Source: Lotus japonicus
Taxonomy: Eukaryota; Streptophyta; Magnoliopsida; Fabales; Fabaceae
Assembly (NCBI RefSeq): GCF_012489685.1
Contig: NC_080046.1
Span: forward strand, 64,743,984 to 64,807,983
Length of the DNA stretch: 64,000 nt
Direction of reading: 5' to 3'
Shown here: one piece after another, positions 1 through 12,210 of the stretch
Position numbering within the stretch: position 1 is the first letter of the stretch
Layout of the letters: every line of letters begins with the position of its first letter
Program-made: the position numbers and the translations under genes
Notes under the pieces: model-generated
The model's database searches: none
What the model saw: the letters and a program-made list of their open reading frames with translations, nothing else
What the model was told of the DNA's origin: nothing

Positions 1-3000
1 AGGATCAGCCACTGGATCTCCTTCATGTTTGCTCAATTTCTGACCACCAATCATAGGAGTAGCAATAGGGCAAGCACCTGACATCTTGGTCCTCTCCAAC
101 AAATCAGAAACATACTTGGCTTGATTCAGAAGTAAGGCACCATCTGGTTGAGGTTTCACCTCAATACCAAGAAAGTCATCAAGAGAACCCAGCTGTTTAA
201 GAGAAAATTTAGCATCTAATTGAGTAATAAGGGTCTGGACCTGAGCAGAATCATTGCCAGTGATGATTATATCATCAACATAGATCAAAACATAAATGAC
301 CAAAGGCTTCTTGGAGAGAACAAACAAAGAGGGATCACATTTGCTGGCAACAAATCCAAATTGAACCAAAGCAGAAGTGAGCTTCTCAAACCAAGCTCGA
401 GGGGCCTGCTTAAGTCCATAAAGAGCTTTGTGCAGCCTACAAACTAACTTCTTATCATGTTCAAAACCCTGTGGTTGCTGCATGTACACTTCTTCAGCCA
501 AATCACCATTCAAAAAAGCATTGTTCACATCCAACTGTTGGATGGTCCAATGATTTGTCAAGGCAAGAGTGAGAATCACTCTAATTGTCACTGGTTTAAT
601 AACAGGACTGAAAGTCTCTGTATAGTCAAATCCTGGCTGTTGGTGGAAGCCTTTAGCCACCAACCGAGCCTTATACTTATTCAAAGTGCCATCTGGATTA
701 TGCTTAACTCTAAACACCCATTTACAGCCAATGGCTTCCCTACCAGGAGGTAAAGGAACAAGAGACCATGTTTTATTCTTTTGCAAAGCATCAAACTCAG
801 CTTGCATAGCCTGTAACCATTGTGGATGAGCAAGAGCTTGCTTAACAGTGGTAGGTTCAAGCTGGACAGTTAACAGAGTAGGTTGAACTCTTGGCTGGAC
901 AATGCCATTCTTAGACCTAGTTATCATAGGATGGACATTACCACTAGAAGAAGGAGCAGAAACTTGACCAGAGGAAGTAGGTATGGTGACTTGTGAGGGA
1001 ATTTCAGCAGAAGCTTCAGACGTAGCAGGGGCTGAAGCTGGTGAAGTTGAACTTGGATTTTGGTCAGATGAAGCTATAGGAGAAGGCAAAAATGGTGATG
1101 GAAGTGAGGAAGAAGGTTGAGCAATAGCTGGCTGTGAAAAATGTTCAACAGAAGGTAAGCTAGGTAAAACCACAGCAGGAGATAAGGATGGAGAATTGGA
1201 ATTCTGAGCAAAAAGCTTAGGATAGGGAAAAGTATGTTCATCAAAAATAACATCCTTAGAAATATAAATGCGACCACTAGAAGCTAGGCATTTGTAGCCA
1301 CGATGAGAAGGGGAATACCCAAGAAATACACACTCTTGAGACCTAAAGTCAAGTTTATGAGAATTATAAGGCCTCATCAAAGGAAAACAAGTGCAACCAA
1401 ATACCTTTAGAAAGGTATAATCTGGAATTTGCTTGAAGAGCTTGTAAAGAGGGATATCAAACTGAAGAGAAGAAGTAGGTAATCGATTAATGAGATACAC
1501 TGCTGTAGAAAAAGCAAAATCCCAGTAAGTAAGAGGAATAGAGGCATGAGCAAGTAATGATAACCCCAAATCAACAATGTGTCTATGCTTCCTCTCCACA
1601 ACACCATTTTGATGATGAGTGTGAGGGCATATCAGCCTATGATGAATACCAAAGTCCTTGAGGAAGTTAGGAAAAACTCTAAACTCACCCCCCCAATCAG
1701 TTTGCAAAGCTTTAATTTTAGCATTTAATTGTAATTCAGAAGAAGCTTTAAACTGGTGAAAAGCAGAAATAGCCTCTGATTTGGCTTTCAAAAGATAAAT
1801 CCAGGTATATCTAGAATAGGCATCTATGAAAGTAATGTAGTAAAGATAACCAGATGAAGAAGGAGAGGGTGAGGGCCCCCACAAGTCACTATACACCAAT
1901 TCCAGTGGAGAAGTATATTCAGTAGTAGACAAAGAAGATGGCAGTCTATGAGACTTGCCCATAACACAAGCTTTGCAAAAATCAACATCCATTTTATTTG
2001 AAACTGGAATTTTACAGAATTGTAGAGCTTTCCTAAGAACATTTAGACTAGGATGGCCTAATCTAAAGTGCCACAAATTGGCAGTACAAACAGAAGAAAC
2101 AACACTGGGTTGCTCAACAGGAGCATGACCACTAGATGAAACACTAGTATGAACAGACACTGGATGTTGAACTGGAGCAGACAAGCTAACTGGAAGATGA
2201 CTCAGCTTGAATTCATGAAACTTGTAAAGACCATCAGCTCCAACAGAACCTTGCAGAAGGACTTTGCTAGAGGCCTGTGATTTAACACAACAATAGTAAG
2301 GATGAAATTCAAAGAACACCCCATTATCCCTTGCAAATTTGCTAACACTGACTAAGTTTTTGGTAATAGAAGGGACATGCAAAAGATTATTAAGAACAAG
2401 ACCAGAAGATAGAGTAGAGGAACCAATACCACTGATAGGCAGCCCTTGACCATTCCCAACAAACAACTGATCCTGCCCTGCAAAAGGTGTGAACTGGTGA
2501 ACATTCTGAGATTCTGAAGTAACATGGTGGGAAGCCCCTGAGTCAGGATACCAGGGTTGAGCAGGAGATGTTGCTTGTGGTGTAGAAGTGGATGTCTGAA
2601 AAGCAACATGTGCCTGAGCATAACCCATAGGAGAAGGAGCAGGGCCTCGATATGGTACTCCTGGAGAAGAAGCCATAGGAGCATAGCCAGAGGGAGCTGG
2701 AGGATAGCGTGGAGGCCACTGAGATGATGAATGTTGCCAAGGTGAGGACACAGGAGCACTCCATTGTGAATTCCACTGAGGTGTAGAAGACCACTGTGAG
2801 TTAGAGTGCCATTGAGGAGAAGAATTCCACTGTGAATTCTGTGGCGAATTTTGTGGCGGTTTCTGAGGCACAAAATTAGGATTGAACCTGTGGTAGCACT
2901 GCCAGACATCATGACCAAATTTGTAGCAAAGTTGACACTGAATAGAGCTGCGACCACGACCACGACCTCGTGCTCCTCTTCCTCGAGAGGATCCACGACC

Positions 3001-3831
3001 ATGTCCAGAAGAATCATACGAGTCCATAGGATCAGAGTCCTGAGATTCACCCTGAGAAGTGGTGTGCGAAGCACTCTGTGTCGAAACAGCAGAAGAAGAC
3101 GGAGTTTGAGGATTGGAGAGTGCAACATTCACAGAGATCTCACCAGTAGCAGAAGGTGTACGATACTTGCCAAGTCGCGCCTCCTTCGCGAGCAACAGAG
3201 CCTCGAGTTCATCGATCGAGTGCTCTTCAAAGCGAGTGCTGATGAGAGTGATGAGATCCTCGTAATCCGAAGGCAGTCCTTGAAGAATAACATCCAAATG
3301 CTCGCGAGGCGAGATTGGATCTCCAATCGCAAACAAAGAGTCAATGATACTCTTGATTTGGAGCAGAAACTCAGAAATCGTGCGATTACCCAAAGTCGCA
3401 CTTCGCAACTCTGTGCGCAACTGCGTTGATTTCGCACGAGTTTGATTGTGGAAAAAGGAATGAATCTTCTCCCAGAGTTGAAACGAATGAGCACATCCAA
3501 TCATGCGAGAGAGAACTGGAGTAGAAAGTGACGACTGAAGCCATGAAAGCAAGTATTGATCCTTCGATTCCCAAACAGAGTATGCGGGATTGAGAGTTCC
3601 AGCGACGCGATCGCGTTCCGTCACAAACCGAGGAGGAATTTCTGGATCTTGAACCAGAACATGAAGATTGTGAGCCTTGATGATCGGTTCCACTTGCTGT
3701 TTCCACAACAAGAAATTACGATCAGAGAGTTTCTCAGAAATCGTATACGTTGACAGAGATGGCAGCTTGAAGCGGTGCGGTGGCAGCGGAGACGCCGGCG
3801 GCGGTGGTGGAGGCGGCGTAACTTCTTCCAT
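1..3831 (-). mobile_element. Ty1/copia retrotransposon gag-pol polyprotein, open to the left edge
   Basis: One reading frame runs from an ATG at 3831 to base 1 (1277 codons) with no stop seen, so the stop and RNase H lie outside the window. Approximate order: gag; CCHC zinc knuckle (CX2CX4HX4C) near residue 299; protease motif DSGAS near 430; GAG-pre-integrase WHFRLGHP near 587; integrase core with [10 protein letters not shown] ending near 677 and a conserved [12 protein letters not shown] stretch; reverse transcriptase YVDD near 1184. The protease-integrase-RT order identifies Ty1/copia. The lineage could be Ale/Retrofit but this is a guess. The lack of stops suggests a young, possibly still coding element. 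Many shorter open frames on both strands here are shadows of this frame. Confidence 0.93.
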
Positions 3832-3857
3832 GGTCCGCAGGAAACGGTTAGGCTCTG

Positions 3858-3872
3858 GATACCATAACAGAA
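3858..3872 (-). other. Primer binding site of the copia element
   Basis: Read on the minus strand this is TGGTATCCAGAGCC, close to the complement of the 3' end of plant initiator methionine tRNA with one extra C. It lies about 30 bases upstream of the gag ATG, where reverse transcription of such elements is primed. Confidence 0.7.
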
Positions 3873-3882
3873 AACCAGAATG

Positions 3883-3923
<41 letters not shown>

Positions 3924-4075
3924 GAAGAACTGAATCTGAATCTGTTATTGTATTGTTGAAAGGTAAATACAACTATGACTTAACTACTATATTTATACTA
4001 GAAGCAAAGCTTCTTACACAAGCTATTACTATTGTACTCTAATATGAATGATAATTTCTATGATTGGACCCTCAA
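3873..4075 (-). mobile_element. Probable 5' LTR (R-U5 side) of the copia element, ends not fixed
   Basis: This stretch lies between the primer binding site and the first recognisable TIM44 sequence. On the minus strand it has a TATA-like tataaatata near 3985-3995 followed by an AG/CT microsatellite (about 3885-3919) that would be in the transcript leader. The matching 3' LTR is outside the window, so neither LTR end nor the target-site duplication can be placed. Confidence 0.5.
3885..3919. repeat. (AG)n microsatellite
   Basis: About 17 uninterrupted AG units inside the presumed LTR of the copia element. Confidence 0.9.
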
Positions 4076-4415
4076 GTTCTTCCCTAAAAAATTGTCAGTA
4101 GTGAGTAGACACATTGGTCATTGAGAATGCATAAGTTTCATCCTAATCTCTAAAATCTTAAAATTTCAGTCATCAGTCTCTAGACTTGAGATGCATTAGT
4201 TCCTAGAAGGTCTGACGTTGCCAATGTTCATGGTTTCTACCTTCTAGGGACTACAATAAGGTTTGTGTTCTCAGGGACAAATGTGTCCCACTGCTAGATT
4301 TCTGAGATACAAATTTGGAAGTTTACTTTATTTCTATCGCCAAAGCTTGATTAAGGTGCTTGTCTAGGTGTCCCTATTATGATGTTCAGCTTTATTTTGA
4401 TATTTAACTCTGCAG

Positions 4416-4931
4416 ATTTTACATGTATCCGACGTTGATGTAAGAGAGACCAAGATGTTGGAATCATCTCCAGTTATTGTTGTAATGGTACTGTAAATTA
4501 TTACCTTTTTGTTAATTGCTAATTGACTAAATTTATTCTTATGCCGTGGGAACAAAAACTAATTATGATGGTTTCTGTTAATTGAATTTTCAGTTTCAAA
4601 CACAACAAATCCACTGCGTACGTGATAGGCATGGGGAAATTACAGAAGGGGGCAAGGTGAATGCTTGTGTTGTTTACTGTTTCATGTCCAAAATGTTAAA
4701 ATGCTGTTGTTCTATGTGCTCAATCTTGAATATGTATCATGTATGCAATACCATTTTCATGCTTGTATTATTTTTTCTAATGATGATTTTTCTTACTAGG
4801 ATACAATCCACAATATATTCTATCTTTGGGCTTTACAACAAGTGAACCAAGAAGATAATGCAGAAGATGGCATTTACCTAATGTGGAAACTCAGAGAGAT
4901 GCACCAGCAAGGGATTCAAGCCCTTATCTAG
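4416..4931 (+). pseudogene. TIM44: TIM44 mitochondrial import subunit, last three exons only (gene disrupted, or continued left of the window)
   Basis: Three consecutive exons with canonical GT..AG borders encode the C-terminal part of the Tim44/Tim45-like domain: 4416-4487 (begins ILHVSDVDVRETKM), 4594-4656 (FQTQQIHCVRDRHGEITEGG) and 4800-4931 (begins DTIHNIFYLWALQQV, ends REMHQQGIQALI, TAG). Tim44 docks mtHsp70 to the TIM23 channel on the matrix side of the inner membrane. The frames join without error and no stop is present. No preceding exon is visible between 4416 and the copia element, whose presumed 5' LTR begins about 340 bases upstream and points the other way. Either the element inserted into a TIM44 intron and the remaining exons lie beyond base 1, or this is a truncated copy. 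The pseudogene label is therefore provisional. Confidence 0.8.
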
Positions 4932-6260
4932 GACTTATTCTTCTTTTCACAATTTTGCCTTTTGCGTTGATGTTCTATAGATTTATGAATTTCATTTCTC
5001 GTGGGCCAATTGCTATGTCCCTGTGATGCGTCCTCTAATAGTTTTTTAACACTAACGACTTGAAAAAATAATGTGTACTGTAACGAGTTCATTGATGTAT
5101 AAGATATGAGCTAGCTAGATTCGTCAAGTTTATCATGTCTCATTTATACCTGTGAGTTTCACGGGTTTATATATATTTTACATTTATAATATTTGTGAAA
5201 GTGAATTTCTATGAAATATGTAAAATAATAATATAACTATATAAAAAAAGTGTTAAGAAAGGAAATTTTATTAGTTAAAGATAATTTACAGTGAGAAATT
5301 TCATTGAATTGTCAGCGTGAATTGAGCTTTTTTATGAAGTTTTAGCTCAAATTGCTACACAGTAATGTTAGTCTAGATGGAGAAAGTTCATTGCACACAT
5401 GTTTATTTCGTATTCAAAAGTATATTTGTGTCGAGTTAGCTGAAAATTTTTGAAGCATAAAGTTCTCATAGCACTTATTTATTTTTTCTGATAGAAAATT
5501 TTACTTCACCATTTAACCTTCTAGACTTCTAGGTGTGTCAAACATGTTATAGTCATATTACTTATGCGTTCACTTATGAGCTAAAAAAAATATTACCTAT
5601 GCGTTCATACAAGATATGCTATATTTTACCATTAAACATGATCAAACAAAGCAAGTTTAACCTTGTGGATCAATTCACACAAATTAAATTGGAAATAATA
5701 CAAATTCAAGTGAAATCCTCCTTCACGAATTTTAATTACCGCAATCAAACACATATACCCACTAGTCACTACAAATAAAAAAAAATGAAAGGAAACAGAA
5801 CAATGAAATCAAAAGAAAAAAAAATGGAAAGCATTCAAAGGAAGAACTTAGAGCAATCTAACCATTGGTGTTACAGGATGCAATTCCATCTCTTGTGACA
5901 TGATGGTCATCAGAAAATTTTTAATAACTAAAATAATTTTTATTTTAATATATTTTATACGGCTGGAATTTTTCTCAAGTGATTATGTGAGTTGATAGAT
6001 TAGTTACGAATGCTCGCAAGAGCTACTTGAGCGTTAGTCAAATCATACCATTATTTTCTCATTTACGCTCAATATTGAATCCCATTAAAGTTGTTGTAAA
6101 ACTGGCGTAACAAATATTATAAATGAAAAATTCAAAATTATTTTTCTAAAATACAGATAAAAAAAATAGGTGTAAGAATTTTAAAGTGCTTCAAATAGTT
6201 TCTTATTTGAGGAAAAATTAATTAATTTAGGCATACTCTCTTTTTAAAATGAAAAAATAA
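4932..6260. other. Intergenic, AT-rich
   Basis: The first 150 bases look like a 3' UTR of the TIM44 fragment. Beyond that no coding or structured feature was recognised. Confidence 0.5.
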
Positions 6261-6429
6261 AATAAAAATGAAATTGCCCTAGTTTTACGGTGCCCACTAG
6301 GGTGGACCATTTATCTTTTGGTCCCCCGGTGGTCCATTACTTATAACCGTTGGATGAAGGAATAAAAGAATATTCTTAAATTTAGTGGCTATGATTGAAT
6401 TAGAGTTAGAAGGGTATGATTGTAATACC

Positions 6430-7660
6430 ACCATGACCAATTTCTCTCTTTCTCAAAATACACCGAACCACCACCGCCGTCCTACCTCCACACCGCCGTT
6501 TTGACCCACGGCGTCACAACCACCGCCGCCACCGGATCTTCTCCCTTCCCACCTACGACAACACGCCTTTGTCGATCTTGATCTCCCTCTGTTGCTTATC
6601 CTCATTCTTTGCCTTTCAATTTTGATTGCTAGTCATCGATCTCTGAAACTATGATGTTTTCAAGTTTTTCAATTTTTTTGGGATTTTTTTAATGCTTGTT
6701 GCTACTGATCTTCTTGTTTTAGTTGAATTTGTCTTTGTCTTCATTTTCGTTATTTGATTTGAACTGAAAATTGGAGTTTAGCGGGTGTTTTGGTTAGAGC
6801 TTTCTTTGTTGCTTCTGAATTTGTGTGCTGAATATTGGGGCTTTTTCTGTCTGTGAGTTCGTTTGCTTGCTGTTTCACTTTTGCAGTTAGATTCAGGTTT
6901 TGGGCTTTAGAATGTGTGAAAAAGCTCGGATTTTTTTGTAGAGGGGTTGTGCTTCAAACATGAAAAAATTAGGGATTCTTTGGGTGTAACTGGTGGATTA
7001 AGATTGTCCTGACTTGATCAGTTTAATTTGTGGTGTCTGCTTGGATAGTATTTGTACCCTAATCAGTTCTTTTATTTTAATTTAATGCTTACATGTTTCC
7101 ATTTTTACTTTGTTCATTGCAGATCCATGTTAATAATTGTTCAGATCTGATCGTCTCAACCGAACAAATAGTATTGGGAATGATTTAGAAAAGAACCAAG
7201 TTGCTTCTTCAAGAAATGTTCAAGTTCAAGATCACATAGATGCTGTGAGCAGTATTCTTGTTAATGAGAATCATTATTCAAGATTCGTAGCTTTAGATGG
7301 ATGTAGTTGCAGTTGCAGTTGCAGTTGCAGTGCAGCTTCTCAGCTTCTTAATGATCGTTGGACAGCTGCAATACAGTCCTACAATAACTCCAAAGATTCA
7401 TCTGAAAAGCTAGGTATGTATTCGGGTGGAACATCAGTATGGACTCATTTCAGACTCCCTCATCAGATTATGTCCAAAGATTCTCTGTTAGCTTTGGTTA
7501 CAACAATAACTTTCTCCAGGAGACTGAATTTCCTTCACACTGTTATACATGACGTGTATTGGTTGTCCTGCATTGCTGCTGTTCCCTCTGATTTCGATTT
7601 CATTTACTTTCGCAGACGAAACAGTGCCAAGAATCAAAGTTAACTGCCACTGAATATAAG
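6430..7660 (+). other. Unidentified exon-like locus with a coding-looking segment but no ATG
   Basis: A C-rich, 5'UTR-like segment (about 6430-6620) is followed by T-rich intron-like sequence. An AG acceptor at 7121-7122 then precedes an open frame from 7137 to 7643. The frame opens with TTG directly after in-frame stops. Its composition is protein-like (contains SDRLNRTNSIGNDLEKNQ and LLNDRWTAAIQSYNNSKDSS) and it holds a Cys-Ser run encoded by a TGCAGT repeat at about 7305-7337. I do not recognise the family. The last third of the frame is a 102-bp segment repeated exactly at 18826-18927, so the 3' part may be repeat-derived. It may be an exon of a gene whose initiation codon lies in another exon, or a gene relic. 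Confidence 0.35.
7480..7581 (+). repeat. 102-bp perfect direct repeat, copy 1
   Basis: Identical, base for base by eye, to 18826-18927 on the same strand. Outside these limits the flanks diverge at once. The same reading frame is open through both copies. Confidence 0.9.
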
Positions 7661-8094
7661 GTAATGCGATTAATTGAATTTGTTCATGATTTAATTTAAT
7701 GTTTGTGTGATTAGGTCCTTGATGATTAAAGCGGATTATTACTACAGTTCTCGATTTATCAAATAGGAAGTTGGGAGGGAAATATGGTAGTTTTGATATA
7801 TGTCATGGTATATGTGCTGTGATTTGTTCTGGTATATTGTGATAATATATACTAGAATTTTCAATGTAACTCCAATAAGAAAGAGTGTAAGTTAAATGGG
7901 CTGGCCAAAGACCAAGCCCATTTTGACACCACTACCCACTTTTGCTTAGAAATTTAACAAGGTATAGTCAGGGTCAATTATATTATATATTTGAACATGT
8001 CCACCATATGTATCTCCCCTGATCTTCAACCTTGAATTTCATTCATTATGGTCCCATGAATAAATACTGTCAATTAGCCATAAAGTAAAATCAA

Positions 8095-8135
8095 CATATT
8101 ATATATTATATATATATATATAGAGAGAGAGAGGA
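8095..8135. repeat. (AT)n/(GA)n microsatellite
   Basis: A run of AT dinucleotides passes directly into GA dinucleotides, just downstream of the NAC gene 3' end. Confidence 0.8.
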
Positions 8136-8371
8136 TTTATCTTATAAGAATGATGTTTTTGTACGAGAACCTAAGAATAACTCACGACCGTTAGATCTAA
8201 TCATCAATGGTTTAGACTAAAATACAAAGTCATGGCCTATATATATCATTGTTAAGCTCTTCCAGTGTTACTCTCTCCACTCTTGCTTTGCTTGCTTCCG
8301 TCGCTAGTCCAATAAAAAGAACCATCACCTTGGACATCCCCAAGTCTGGAATAGGTTGTGGGGAGCTTTCA

Positions 8372-10284
8372 CTATGGAGGATCTCTTATAATGGAAGTAC
8401 CACATTGTCTAGGTTGTGTCTGGTAGAAGACCTTTGAAACAACTAATTCTCCATCTTGCTCTTCTTCATTACTGCCAAGATGGTATTGATGCATCACCCA
8501 ATTGGTCTTCTCAGGCTTCCTTTGCCTGCCAAAGTTGGTGTAGAGTACCATAATCTTTTTAAAACCCTTCACTGCACCACCACCAGCAAAAACAGCTCTA
8601 GTTTTCCCTGTTTTGTGCCATCTAGTTTCGCTTCCTTCATCATCAGTGTGAACCTTTCTTCTTTTCCTTGTTCCTGTTGTGTATGCTTTAGAAGGCCTGT
8701 GAAAGAAGTGGCGGACCTGCCCATCTTTGCTAACTCCTGCATTATTTCAAAGGAACAATTTCTCATATATATAGTTGCATTACGTAAAGGAACTGGTTTT
8801 GTTAGTGTGAATTTATGCATGACTAAATTATATGAAAAAAAGAGAGAAAATCTCATATTAGTGTCAAAAGGAAGCAAAACCAACTGTGACTGAGTGAATA
8901 TCCCAAAGGCAACATTTACAAAACTTGGGGAATTAGACCAAACATTAGGAATGAGGCCTAGGTCCCAAAATTCGTATGCAAGTGAAGATGCCTCTTCCAA
9001 ATGAGGTAAACTCCCTCTTAAAAGTTCCTTGTGGTTGTCATTTGAATTCTTAAGTAACACTTATGAGTCTCAATTATGGGGTCTTTAGTGTGATATTGAT
9101 ATTTAATTAGAACTATTCCTGGGTAAGTTAATAGCATATAAGCGTGCGTTATGATTCTAGCTAAGCTCTTCCGTGTCCACCCCGTTACTTCTCTAAGCTG
9201 TCCTTTTTGTCGTGCTACCTATGGCCGGATTTAGGTATTTGGGACCCGAGAGGTTCACAACTCTTCAAGTTCTAAGCATTTAGCTTAGTGGACTTGAGTA
9301 GGTATAGTTATAATAACTATGAATCAGGAATTCTTAACTATGAATTAGGAACTCTTATTTGTATCTTTATATCCGGTAAGAGGTTGAGAAAGCCCCCATC
9401 AAAAGAATGACAAGGTAGCAACCTTCTTTTTTGAGCTGATAGAATTAGCCGACAAAAACCTTCTATTTGGTGTCATGTTTGAAATTTGACGAATATTGGT
9501 GGAAAATAATTAAGAACTAACATTTACAATTCACTTGAGCATGCCTAAAGTAAGCTAAGTAAGCTATGACGCCACAATTGAGTTTGGCAGTCATTGCCAA
9601 CCCACTTAGAGAGCATAAATGTTCTGATGTGATTCTAAACCGCCTTATACTTTGAACCTTTTGAAAGAAAAAAAACATTTTCATTTCTAAAACAATTAAT
9701 TTCACACATGTGGTGCCGCACGCATATATATCAAGATGTGCCTCCCATTAAATGATAATTTCAACGATGGCTAGAACATGCATATGCAATGTCTCAACTA
9801 AACTATTTTAAGTAAGGGAAAAAAAAAATCAACACCTGGTAGCTTTTCTGGGTGTGTATAGCAGATTCCATTATCGCCTTGAAGCGTTGGTATGAACTGA
9901 TCAATAAGGGGATGAAGCTTGCACACATCAGACACTACCTTGGCCTCCAAATGCTCCAGTATTTCTTGGTCATTTGGATCAAACTTCACTCCAGCCGGCA
10001 ATCCATGAATTCCACCCTATCAAATTGGTGCATGAACAAAATCAACTTGTTATGAACTAAAATTAAGCATAAACACAAGAGAAGGAATTACTATATGTTA
10101 TGTGAGAATCAAAAAACCTTAAATTAATTAGTACCTGATCTCTGACATCCGTGTTATGGCTACATGAGGGGCATTTTATTGTATGAATTCCTTCTGTGAG
10201 ATTGATGATAGCTTTAGGAGTATTCGTGGGCGTGATTAAATATTTATTGCCCTTCTCCTTATCAGAGTCATTGCACCATTTCAT
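8372..10284 (-). CDS. NAC-domain transcription factor, SND2/NAC073-like, short C-terminus
   Basis: Three exons on the minus strand: 10135-10284, 9836-10016 and 8372-8736. Together they give 231 codons plus TAG with GT..AG borders. The N-terminus has MKWCND and a paired-Cys motif CPSCSHN typical of this subgroup. The NAC domain follows: [21 protein letters not shown], then [52 protein letters not shown], and [13 protein letters not shown] with [15 protein letters not shown]. Relatives such as SND2 regulate secondary-wall genes in the nucleus. The protein ends only nine residues after PRQCG, at adjacent in-frame TAG and TGA codons. Family members usually carry a longer activation tail. Expression and function of so short a form are unknown. 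An unrelated 163-codon open frame over the third exon is a shadow. Confidence 0.88.
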
Positions 10285-10960
10285 CTTTCTTTGTTAACTT
10301 CTAATGATATATACCACAAATTTTCAGAACCCTTTTCGCTTCTACTTCCTCCTACAATATCAGCTTTCTAGTAATAAAAACAAATAGTAATCAGCAAAAT
10401 AGAGATGAGAAAGGGTGAAGAAAGGTAAAGCTAGTGCCTTTTTGGGACACTTTTATATCCTGGATCATTTTAGTTATACTTGTTGTGCTGAAAGGGAGAG
10501 AATTTCATATTCTACCATAGCAATTTCTTACTTTTCCTTCTTCTGATTCAATGATTGAATAGTTCCTGATATCCCAAACTGCTGGTTCTTGCTCACGAAG
10601 AAAAGAAGAGATCGATAGAGGACCAATTAAGGGTTATTATAGCCGATAAAAGAAACATATGAAAGGCTCAACTCAACATATAGGAAAAGGTTACTTGCAG
10701 GGCACGTTTGGCTATGCTCGTCTATATACGCTTGTAAACAAGGAATAAATGTGGCCTAGCTAGCTAGCACGATTTTTTCTTAAATTTAAAATAACTAGTT
10801 TTATACCCGTGCAATGCACGGGGTAATATTTATAGATATATAAATGCATTTGAAAAAGATATACATATTGAAAAACTAATGAAATTATACTTAAGTTTAT
10901 TTTTATTTAAATTTTAAAATGATTCATGTAAAATATTTCTTTCAGTAAGAGCTTTTTATC
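10285..10960. other. Upstream region of the NAC gene
   Basis: No gene seen. At about 10803-10826 lies a short perfect palindrome-like segment (cccgtgcaatgcacggg), a sequence type often found at ends of plant repeats. Confidence 0.4.
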
Positions 10961-10972
10961 ATGTAATTTTAT

Positions 10973-11083
10973 TTTAGGGGGAAGGGAAATGAAGGGATTT
11001 GTAGGGTGAAGGGTCAAGGTTCGAATCCTGACAAAAGAACTAATTTACTAACAATTCACTACTAACATTTGCCGATAAAAAAA
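10973..11083 (+). mobile_element. tRNA-derived SINE, internally or 5' shortened copy
   Basis: It contains a box B (GGTTCGAATCC) and the same tail (actaatttactaacaatt ... ataaaaaaaa) as the SINE at 57275-57406, but lacks box A. It is flanked by a 12-bp target-site duplication atgtaattttat at 10961-10972 and 11084-11095. Confidence 0.75.
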
Positions 11084-11095
11084 ATGTAATTTTAT

Positions 11096-12200
11096 CATTT
11101 ATTAGCATTTAATATTAACCACTCATGTTAGATCAAACGGTCACAATTTAGTGCTCTCATCTCTCACAATAAACATTGCTCTCACTTGATACGCTCAAAA
11201 AAAAATGAAAGGAATAGTAAAAAAAATTAAATTATGTGGATTATAATACTTAAAAAGGTACCCTTATTACACACTACTTTCTCATTTAGTGTCCAAATTT
11301 TTTTATTTCTAATTAAGTGGATTATAATACTTCTTCAACGTGTAGAACATATATCGTATTTTGCCATTAAAAAAGAGAGATCATGTTATGGTACACGACA
11401 CTTGCAGCCAAAGACTTCGACTTTTCGGGGTTGTTCGGATCAACAAGTTACAGGTCATGTTTGAGGGACGTTTTTGTCATTTAACATTGAGGTTTAGATG
11501 ATTTGGAATGAGATTACTGGTCTGGATGTTGGGGTCAAAGTAAGCCACAATAGACAGAACACATGCGATCACAGTCCTGTTTTAAATTTCAACAATCGCC
11601 GACACGTCTTTGTGAGCTTTTCAAAGAAGCCACGCATGCGAAGCTTGGGCATTAAGTTTCTGCTTTTTTTTAAGAAAGGAGAATATTTATCTTTTTTTTT
11701 TTCCTTCAAGTTTTTAATTATTTATCTAGAAATTTCGCTTGGCAAGTATATTATTTAAGGGTTAGAATTAGAGTACAATGACCCCAAAGGATAGGTAAGT
11801 GGGTGGCAAGTTGAAGACATATGAGTTGGAGAGGAGAATATTCGCGGATCAAAAGAAAAAAATATTAAGAGTATTGTTTTTACGCTATGAATAAAATTGC
11901 TTTTGGTTTATAAATAAAAACCTATGGAGTAATGTACTTAAAAGTCAATAGAATGATTAATTGTGAATCTCTAGTTTTTCAAGCTTGTCCATTAAGGCTA
12001 CGAGTGATTAGTTATTAGGTGATTTATTTAGTGATTAATATTTTTTTAATTTTAATTTGTTAATTATAAATTTTATTTTATTTACAAATTATATATCTAG
12101 AAATAAAAAATTAATTAAATGACGTAGATATCAACATGTCACGTTTGTACGTCATTGGACATGATCGTTAGTGGGGTGAGGACCAAAACTAAACTTAGTG
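11096..12200. other. Intergenic, AT-rich
   Basis: Only short meaningless open frames; nothing recognised. Confidence 0.5.
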
Positions 12201-12210
12201 CAAACAGAGA

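Noticed and set aside
2352..3128. 258-codon minus-strand frame inside the copia element
   Set aside because: It is out of frame with the gag-pol; the correct frame (ATG at 3831) is open through the same interval and carries the zinc knuckle and protease motifs.
2851..3429. 192-codon plus-strand frame
   Set aside because: Antisense shadow of the copia gag; Ser/Arg-rich only because of the opposite strand.
8569..9060. 163-codon minus-strand frame
   Set aside because: It overlaps NAC exon 3 in a different frame; the NAC frame gives conserved [19 protein letters not shown] and has proper splice sites.
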